From: Apostichopus japonicus
Lineage: Eukaryota; Echinodermata; Holothuroidea; Aspidochirotida; Stichopodidae
NCBI RefSeq assembly: GCF_037975245.1
Contig: NC_092580.1
Location: 2,950,501 to 3,014,500 of the forward strand
Length of the DNA stretch: 64,000 nt
Direction of reading: 5' to 3'
Below the pieces are notes generated by a model. That model saw only the letters and a list, made by a program, of their open reading frames with translations. It was not told the DNA's origin and ran no database searches. Of the stretch, positions 56,701-64,000 are shown in pieces (position 1 is the stretch's first letter; the number at the start of each line of letters is the position of its first letter). The translations under genes and the position numbers were made by a program.

Positions 56701-58730
56701 CTTATAAAAAGACTCAGCACTGAGCCAGACGTAAATATTTGTTCTTTTGTTGTATTAACTTGAAACAGTTTCTCTTCTACTCCTTGCAGTGTGTCAATAC
56801 CGTTCACCTTCCATTTATATTTTATTATTGGGTCCACTAGATCGCTATAGCACTGGAAGTTGTAAGAGGTGAATTCCTTCAGAATAAGGAGCGAAGGACA
56901 TTCTTTTTCCATACAAAGCACGGTAATGCTAGGATCTGTAAGATAAGGATACGTTACAAAAAAGTGATCTCTAACTAAGGGTACGCTTAGAAGAATTTTT
57001 TATATACCACGCCTTGCCAATGAAATTGGATCTTTACCGATCAAACGTAAATCGAAACTTATAAAGCTGTCAAAACCTTAATTACAGTATACATATGAAT
57101 ACCAGTCATCAATTCATACATACCTTTAATATTCAACGTGTAAGTAAACAATGTTTCTGTCCCATATAAACATTGGTACGTTCCTACATTATCTGATGAA
57201 AAGCGTTGGAAATGTAAGAAAGAATAAGTATCATTAATTTTTCCTTCTACATTTTCGACTCCTATGCCACCAGGGGAAAAGTCACTAGCGAACAATACTT
57301 CCTCATTAAACTTCCAGATGGGGCTGTCGGATTGGTTTCCGCCATAAATGCAATATATATAGGGAGAACTCCCACGAACTACTGTCTCGTTTATACGAAC
57401 AGGCGTCACTGTACAGAAAAAAAAATAAATAGGAATCACGACTCTAACATTGTATTATATTTCAGTAAGATATAATACTATTCTTGGTAATTATGATCAA
57501 AGCGTGATATATTAAACGAAAATATTAAACGAAAACTTACTCTTATTGATTAATTAAGGGACATGACTCTTAATGGATGGGCAAATGTGGATATAGTAGT
57601 TTATGCATTATGGTCATTGCAGCCAACTTCCCCACCCCCAAATCAAATGGTGCATTCTGTGGTATATTTAGACTGCAATTTAGGTTTTTATTAGAAGCTC
57701 AAGACGGAAGTTTGTGCGAATAAATAATAATAGACTGATTAATGTAGGGACCTGAACCTTTATGATAGGAGGAGGGTACACCCGAAGTAGTGGTCCTTTC
57801 CCGGTAGAATGCAAACACCTCTCAACTGGATTGTGTGCCCAGACGGCGTTGGGGGCAATGGCCTAAGCCACCACTCCCACTATGCGAAATTTAATTATAG
57901 CACACCGAATGACATCGGAAATATGAACAACTTTTTTGTGATTTATTTTCTACTTGGCTCCGCACTGACCTGAAAGTTACAAAATGTTCCTTTTTTAATC
58001 GAGGAAAAACCGGATCAGAACTCAATTAGTAAGAAAAAACCGGAATGGATCGATAAACATACCCTGTCCGTTTAAAGAGGATATCTTATTGAACAGGAAG
58101 AAGGTAAAGTAAATTGCGATAACCTGAAAAGATTGAACAAAATAAGGGATAAATAGTGAATATTTAAAGATATGTGAAGTTCATCGTACTTTGCATCCAT
58201 GTAAAGTGTTTTCCATACCAATTTTAACTGTACGCCATACAACAAAGCCTCGTTAAAAATACAAGGTGGAGTGCCATGCCACAGAACTTTCAAATTAAAT
58301 GTGTATTAAGCCTCCTCGAGGGGGGAGGCTGTCAATGAAACTATGTAATTTTTTAATAAGTTAATAAACAGATTAAACAACATCTCAAGTACATTTTTAA
58401 TTGCGACATTAAAACTTCCATGGGATTCATAAACTTCGTTAAAATATTACCGTAGCTACTTGAGTTCAAGGACAAAATCAAGTGCAAATGGTTTTGATTT
58501 CCTGCATGAAACTTTCACTGCTTTAACAAAAGAAATGTTTTATTCTGATACTTTCCGGGTTTGCCTTAGCTAAAGATCTGATTAACTTTGTAGTAACATA
58601 TGTATACATTATTGTTCGTCATTAGATACAACAGTTTGGAATGAAAAACCCTTACATTTACTAGTAATTTTTTATTATTTCTACCTCCAAAAAGTAAGAA
58701 GAAATTGCTGTTAACTAGTATACGTACCAT
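50780..58730 (-). CDS. Gene B: Ig-domain receptor pseudokinase (complete prediction)
   Basis: Predicted 604-residue type I receptor. Exons: ATG at 58728-58730 (5' UTR extends upstream), 58063-58123, 57124-57408, 56639-56935, 56074-56187, 55494-55506, 54996-55069, 54541-54711, 54169-54279, 53513-53679, 52713-52832, 52467-52575, 51843-51939, 51295-51397, 50780-50869. Lengths total 1815 nt with consistent phases. A signal peptide (VIAIYFTFFLFNKISSLNGQ) is followed by two Ig domains, a membrane helix, and a juxtamembrane segment with SSFYGSLT and NPYEGE. The kinase-like domain has LPG-type loop remnant, VAIS for VAIK, HPGLCIKH for the HRD loop, NFC for DFG, APES, SDIWAIGITFWEIF and DDRPSV. The tail ends TDIYDEYDELG. 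With Lys, HRD Asp and DFG Asp replaced it should be inactive. The intact frame suggests a functional pseudokinase, perhaps phosphorylated by a partner kinase on its tail tyrosines (inference). Confidence 0.85.
52114..52215. repeat. 51-bp tandem duplication
   Basis: The unit starting AACTGCATTGTCTATATT at 52114 repeats at 52165 with one or two changes. It lies in the gene B intron between 51939 and 52467. Confidence 0.9.
52713..52832 (-). CDS. Gene B catalytic-loop exon, degenerate
   Basis: 120 nt, phase 0-0. It begins CCHPGLCIKHVLVDMS and continues CKLHNFCCSKDAETF. HPG replaces HRD, His replaces the catalytic-loop Asn and NFC replaces DFG. Acceptor TCCAAAG and donor GTAAGT are good matches. 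Confidence 0.9.
54541..54711 (-). CDS. Gene B kinase N-lobe exon
   Basis: 171 nt, phase 1-1. It contains VVNPYEGENEG, the glycine-loop remnant SVPGICRWAGKL and beta-3 ERLNVAISYVE. The VAIK lysine is Ser, exactly as in gene A. Confidence 0.85.
55494..55506 (-). CDS. Gene B 13-nt micro-exon candidate
   Basis: GTCAGCTACAGAG sits between acceptor ACGTAG and a consensus donor GTAAGT. It converts phase 1 from the membrane exon to phase 2 required by the exon at 55069, reading C-QLQ-S. Without it the membrane exon and the juxtamembrane exon do not join in frame. Confidence 0.55.
56074..56187 (-). CDS. Gene B transmembrane exon
   Basis: 114 nt, phase 1-1. It reads VAPSSFDSN, then the helix IIVMAYSGTGFLAFVFLVCA and ITCGCVKCN. 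The cysteine-rich inner face could be palmitoylated. Read-through past the donor T|GTAAGC would give about 17 further residues and a TGA, a possible kinase-less form. Confidence 0.8.
56639..56935 (-). CDS. Gene B Ig domain 2 exon
   Basis: 297 nt, phase 1-1. Ig marks are YNFQCYSDLVDPIIKYKWKV and SVLSLFIRRNHDNITCLLGN, with both cysteines and the strand C Trp present. It is the intact counterpart of the broken gene A exon 24313-24600. Confidence 0.85.
57124..57408 (-). CDS. Gene B Ig domain 1 exon
   Basis: 285 nt, phase 1-1. Ig marks are SSPYIYCIYGGNQSDSPIWK and SSDNVGTYQCLYGTETLF, a full V/I-type set with the D-x-G-x-Y-x-C motif. Confidence 0.88.
58063..58123 (-). CDS. Gene B signal-peptide exon
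   Basis: 61 nt, phase 0-1. It reads VIAIYFTFFLFNKISSLNGQ. The only start that fits is an ATG ending an upstream exon at 58728, with donor GTACGT directly after the ATG. Confidence 0.65.
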
Positions 58731-61700
58731 TTTCCACCAGCCAATCAGAGCTGCGTTTTTACACATGGAAGGTCCCTGAATAGTTTCCGAATGAAGGGTC
58801 AGTGCTGAATTGTGTGTTTGCTGTAAGTGAGATTGCCAGAGATGTTGACTCACGAGTGAAACACATTTAGTCTTCTTAAAATCAACACAGTCACATATTT
58901 CACATTGAGACATAAGTAACCATTCCCTTCTAATATAGTTTAACACACTAGTGCACTGAGAATTCCTTGTCAATAGAAGTGAAGGTTATATAAACGTACG
59001 ACTACATACAATCTAAATTATTAGCACCTACCCTCAGGCATCCCTTGTAGTCAATGGAGATGTTAATTTTCTGTGAAAACGTATTCATTCCATATTAACC
59101 TTCATATGCTTCCCATCAATAATTAATCCGACCAGTGTTATATGTTTTCATCAGAAATGATAGGGTAATGAGTGCAATATAATCGCACTTCTTTCATCCG
59201 AAAGCTGTCCTTGTGTTTACTTTTATATGAAATACAAATACTTGGTAACGACAATTTTGTATCATATACATTGTCTTATCAAAATAATACTAGATTTTCT
59301 AGACATTCAATACATAACGCGGCAATTATATAACGAAATGCGTGTTGTATAGCAATCATATGACTTCCACTCTAACAATAAACAGACTACATTTTTTTTT
59401 ATAACTAACTAATAACGTTTATATCGTGCCTTAAAACTTGATGTAGTCTTACCCGCAGAGAAACACTGGCTTGCACACATTCAGTATTACTGCATATAAA
59501 TATCAGGCACAACCATGTTCATTGAATTCAACAGATGTCATGCAAAATTGCCACCGTCCGGGAGAAGTATTTCTTCCAGTTACTGATTTACTGAAGTTAC
59601 GATATTAGTTCGTGAACGCTCTATAAAGTAATTTCATCGCTTGAAAGATACTTCATGTTGTCCTTGAAGACTAAAACTTGTGGTAGACAGCAAATATCGC
59701 GAACTTTGCATCAATTGCCATAGGAGGTAGTATGCGTACATTGAAGTTTGTAGTAATGATTCCTAGAACTGCTAAAGCTGAACATCTCGTCATCTGCCAT
59801 AAAAGAAACTCTTGTCAATACTCAAAATAAATATAAATATATTAGTTTCCAAAACAATGACCCTTGTAATTGTAATCAGCTTGTTTCAGGATATACATTT
59901 TGACTTTCATGCTTTTGTTAACTTGACGTGCGTCTCACTAAAAGTTTCGTCATCTACTCGCCGTGTTGGTGATGTAGCACAAAGGCATGCGCTTAACTTG
60001 TAATGCCTGGCATTTAGATTCTGTTAATTAAGTTATCCAATCATTCAACAGTTCGACAGCTAGGAAGGCATGAGACAACTGTTGGACTAATGTTAGTGTT
60101 TGCTGATATGAGGCAAAGTAATAGAGATGTGATTTAAATGAGAATTATCAAAGCCCTGTGAATATCTACAGCAACGTAACAAAGTTATATAGAAACAGAA
60201 GCTCACGAACATTTTCCAGCAAAATTTTAATAGTTTTGTGACATTACCAACTTCAATGTGGGATAAACTTTTGCATCTCTAAAATGAGGAAAATATAATT
60301 TTTTTCTTCATGCAAACAAAAGTCCATAATCAGGGAGGTAAGGAAAGGGAATTAAGTGGTATATTTAAGCCTCTGTCAATAATTTGCAAAAAAATCAAGA
60401 AGCACGAAAGGGATATATTCCAAGGAAAGGTCATTAATTGCTCTTTATTTTTTAATAAGAAATATCTGAGAGTGTTGCAGTCTTTGCAGGCCTTGCCTAT
60501 TACACCTTCAGCAATGTGACATAATACATTCTAAACGAATGAGAACTCCACTCTTCCGGAAATGTACAATGTCCTTAAAAATTGGTATTGGGAAACACAT
60601 AGTTTGTCTGAAATGTAGCAGCTTCAGGGGTTTACCTGCATTGATCTTGCTCTGCCGGCTCGTAGGGCCCTGTACACTTTGTCAGAAATGGTTTGCCATC
60701 ACACTCTCTCTCTCCACTCACCTCTCTCTCCACCTCTAACTCCTTATCTCCCTATCTCCCTATCTCTCGCTCAGAAATACCCTCCCTCGCCTCTGAAAAC
60801 ATCATATTTGGTATAATCTGTTTTTCGATAAAATAGAACGACGATGCCTTCTTTCAATGTAAAAATATAGTACAATATCATTACAACTATATCGTGATCA
60901 ATTTAAAGGAAAGACCGTAAACAAAATACTTGGTGTTGGTGATTTTACCTCATCGTGAAAGTTCTTTTAGAACGTCTACAAGAACGCGAGGCGCTTTCTA
61001 ATTTCAATATAGTAAGGTACATAAATTGTATGAGTGTTGTACAACTACATATTCGACATATTTTCTTTCTGATATATTTCTGTTATAAGGGTACATGTAA
61101 ACACATTAATGCCTCTGGATCAACCCCGTGAATTGCTTATTTAGCCGGCAGATTATTGCGATCAGCGAATATCACACAGAGTAAAGATAACATAAAACTC
61201 ATGCATACATTTACAGAATTTTCAAATTTATTTTCTCTTTAGCGAACAATGAGCGATATACAAAACGCACGGGATTCAAATATATAACATTGCAAATGAT
61301 TATTAAAAATCAAAATTAAAAATCAAATGATTGATTAATATAGCAATTTCAGATACCTAATGTTCCAAACACTTTTGTAGTCGGAGTACATTTTACGAGT
61401 GCGATGTCGGAAAACGTATTTCTGGAAGATGGTGAATATTACTGGATAATTCGGTTATTTTCGTACATTATCGACCATTTGTACCAGCATACAATAACAC
61501 GTCCTCTGATACTTGTTTAGTTGAAATGTTTTAGCTTAAAAAAATTCAGTTCTTCACAAACACAATAGGTCAGATGAAAAACTTATCACAAATTTAAGCT
61601 GGTTTAGAAACTTATCAAGGGCTAATGGTCTTCAAATCATCACTGATGGCCCCGTTGTTTGAATGAACCAATACTTTATTTTTGATACAGGATCAAACAG

Positions 61701-62846
61701 TAAGAGCTCAAAGTATCCCTTAAATGGGGAATTATAGCAAAATATAAGCAACCGAAACGTGCATGCAAGTCTTACATGCATTTTTCGCGATGGCATTAAA
61801 GATGAGAAAAAGCATTGTTTTATACAAGCATACCAAATACGATTATTTCGATAAACTGGTACAGCTGATATTTGACAAGTTGTCATTGTAATAATATTGT
61901 AGATGTATTTAACCTAATTACATTCCAATAATTCAGTCTTTAAAATTGCTGAAAACAATATTTAACCACCGATAATACGTTTTTTCTAGAGGTGACCAAT
62001 GATTCTTAACTGCAGTATCCCTTTAAATGAATGCTTATTAGTTATTGCTACGTGCATATCAGCATCTGTAAACAATAATGTGGATATCATTGTACTTCAA
62101 CCTTTGCGTAAATAAATTTACCAGATATGCGACTCATGCTGATACAGAGCAGACCAAACTTGTAACCAGATATTGCAGAGAAAAATGTGTGAGTCATTTC
62201 ATTGTCATGTTAATTGTTCATGCTCAAACGTTATGATGTGTGGTGAATATTCTGTAGCGTGTTACCTTTAGAGCTATACTGTCACTTGATATTGATTATG
62301 TTATTTCCTTATCTTGCCAAACTGTCACAGCTGAGATGCCAGCTTTACAGCATTCTTATTGAACACATGATGAACATTAGTAACATACTCTTTGCATCAA
62401 TTAAAGTCTCTTTTTACTACTATGCAATTAGCATGGAGACATCGGGCACACACGTAACACAAGAAGCTACACATGCATATTTTCTTTTATCAAAGGGGCC
62501 TCTGCGAATACTATATTTGTTTCTATATGTTAATAATGGATTATTGTTTGACATTTATCGATGGTAGTAACTTGCACCCATCTTTTCCAGGTAGTGTAAC
62601 ATGTCGAAATTTAATTGGACTCAAGATGCAACTTTACGACACAATGTGTCTCTTTTGCAACAATTTATTGAAATGCTGCCGATAAAATAACGTCATTTAA
62701 CAGTCAGCTCTCATGATCAGTGAATGTAGGAGTTGTCAAATTTTACAAGCTTCAGTTAATATAAGCCAAATTAATCAGAAATTATATTAAAATGTAAAAA
62801 TTAAAGAAAATCAGGAATTCACACATGGTCGGAAGTCATATAGTCG
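58731..62846. other. Spacer between gene C 3' end and gene B 5' end
   Basis: No gene recognised. The gene B 5' UTR and promoter should lie immediately right of 58730. A CT-rich low-complexity stretch runs from about 60703 to 60775. Open frames here have no recognisable protein character. Confidence 0.45.
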
Positions 62847-63975
62847 TTATCTTAGTTCGCAATACTTTTCTTGCCATCCAAGTTCATGCCTCTGTGGTTC
62901 AAAAGGATTGCATTTATTATCCTCTACCGTATCCAGCTGAATATAAAAGCAAACACAGAATAAAATGAAAAACCTAAGTCAAAACATATGGCAATTAGTG
63001 ACGTGCGTGATAGTATGTAATATGTTTTTTTTCACGCGGTTTATTTAATTTATGGGTCAATTAAAGCAATATATGCTAAGCGAGTTCTAATGTTGGAGAA
63101 CAAAATACATTTGTTGTTGTTATCTCGACGTCTCCTCTTTGGGAAATTAAAAGAATTGAATGTTTTGTTTTTAATCTGCTTACCCAACAAAGTCTAACAG
63201 TACACAAAACTGCACCATGCCCAGGGTGAACATTAATTTGTTTCCTAAGTTCACGATATTTGTTGTAATGTAAAAGTTAAACAGTGCTTCCTACTAGTAG
63301 TCTTAGAGTAATTCAGTCCTAGTAGAATTCATCATATTTACTGAAAGGTACAAAGTGTCTTATTGTTTACCATTACGACTTTAACATCTTCAATCGATGG
63401 ACGATTCTCAGCCCGATGGGCAAGACACAGTTGCATGACTTCACAACTGAAAACAAAATTGAGGAAAGGAGTTAAAGTTAAAGTTAAGATAGGGCACGTG
63501 AAGAAAATTTAGGAAAATAACATAGTTTTCAGCTTGCTTACAGTCTTTCTGGTAGATGAGACTCTTGAAGCGACATTCTCAGTTGGCGATTCATTTCAAA
63601 TTCATCCTGAACAACTATTGATTGGACAGTATCACAACCTAATTAAAGAAAGAAAAATATATGTTAATGCATGAATACGGTGTTGTAAGCTATATAGTTC
63701 TCATTAAAAGTTTTTATTTTTAAATTAGGTTCATACGTTGCCTGTGTATGTATTTAAAATGTACAGAATTATTTAATTGCTTAGTGTTCTATTTACTCAT
63801 ATTTATTAAGACCTAACACGATGCAAACGTTAATTGTACTGGAGAAAGGAACTGAAACGGTACCTCCATGAAATATTTCCCAGAATGCAATGCCAATCGC
63901 CCATACGTCACTCGATGTTTTATATTCACTAGATATCCTGCTTTCGGGAGGCAATAACCATGAACGTTCTTCGTC
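62847..63975 (-). CDS. Gene C: third receptor pseudokinase, 3' part only, cut by the window edge
   Basis: Four exons fit the A/B plan: 63864-63975 (112 nt), 63542-63638 (97), 63371-63446 (76) and 62847-62936 (90, with TAA). They encode ERSWLLPPES, SDVWAIGIAFWEIFHGG, FEMNRQLRMSLQESHLPERL, LAHRAENRPSIEDVKVVM and a tail ending QEKYCELR. Compared with A and B, APE is PPE, the first exon is one codon longer and the RPSI exon is 27 nt shorter. The catalytic loop and N-lobe lie beyond 64000, so whether this member is also inactive cannot be seen here. Confidence 0.8.
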
Positions 63976-64000
63976 CTGTAAATATTAATTAATGTAAACT

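Overview
The window is eukaryotic nuclear DNA: AT-rich, with GT-AG introns, non-LTR retrotransposon remnants, a tRNA-derived SINE and multi-exon genes for Ig-domain receptors. An invertebrate, probably marine, fits best. An echinoderm-like deuterostome is my guess from the fucosyltransferase duplicates and repeat types; nothing here proves it. All recognised host genes lie on the minus strand. I rebuilt exon chains by hand from splice sites, reading phase and comparison between paralogues, so exon edges are predictions without transcript support.

Left third (1-16 kb). Two copies of a single-exon alpha-1,3-fucosyltransferase (GT10) gene lie about 8 kb apart. The copy at 11717-12895 is intact. 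The copy at 3419-4461 has lost 139 nt net, covering most of the GDP-fucose-binding motif, and is a pseudogene. Between them lie a palindromic tandem repeat (5305-5840), a CR1/L2-like LINE 3' end and an L1/Tx1-like LINE remnant.

Pseudokinase receptor family. Three paralogous genes (A 16.0-24.6 kb, B 50.8-58.7 kb, C 62.8 kb to the right edge) share an exon plan. Gene B is complete: signal peptide, two Ig domains, one membrane helix and a tyrosine-kinase-like domain. In A and B the kinase fold is readable, but VAIK is VTIS/VAIS, the HRD loop is HPG and DFG is HFC/NFC, so the three main catalytic residues are gone. The proteins end in short tyrosine tails (YYDL, YDEL, YCEL). Gene A lacks a recognisable 5' end and its Ig exon carries two compensating frameshifts.

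The most unusual object is gene D (27979-46071), between A and B. It encodes a signal peptide, about four Ig-like domains and one membrane helix. The cytoplasmic region is then built from at least 24 consecutive phase-0 micro-exons, 15 of them exactly 54 nt (18 codons), each with an amphipathic pattern (aromatic at 6, hydrophobic at 10 and 13/14). The last exon is a coiled coil with an Arg/Ser-rich tail. Eighteen residues is five alpha-helical turns, and every exon is symmetric, so any subset could be skipped or duplicated without losing frame. I recognise no known family with this layout. Its introns also hold a 173-nt almost spacer-free perfect palindrome and a SINE.

Working model (inference): the right 48 kb is a cluster of Ig-type cell-surface receptors in which one subfamily signals through a dead kinase scaffold with phosphotyrosine tails, and one member has replaced the kinase by an expandable helical-repeat tail.
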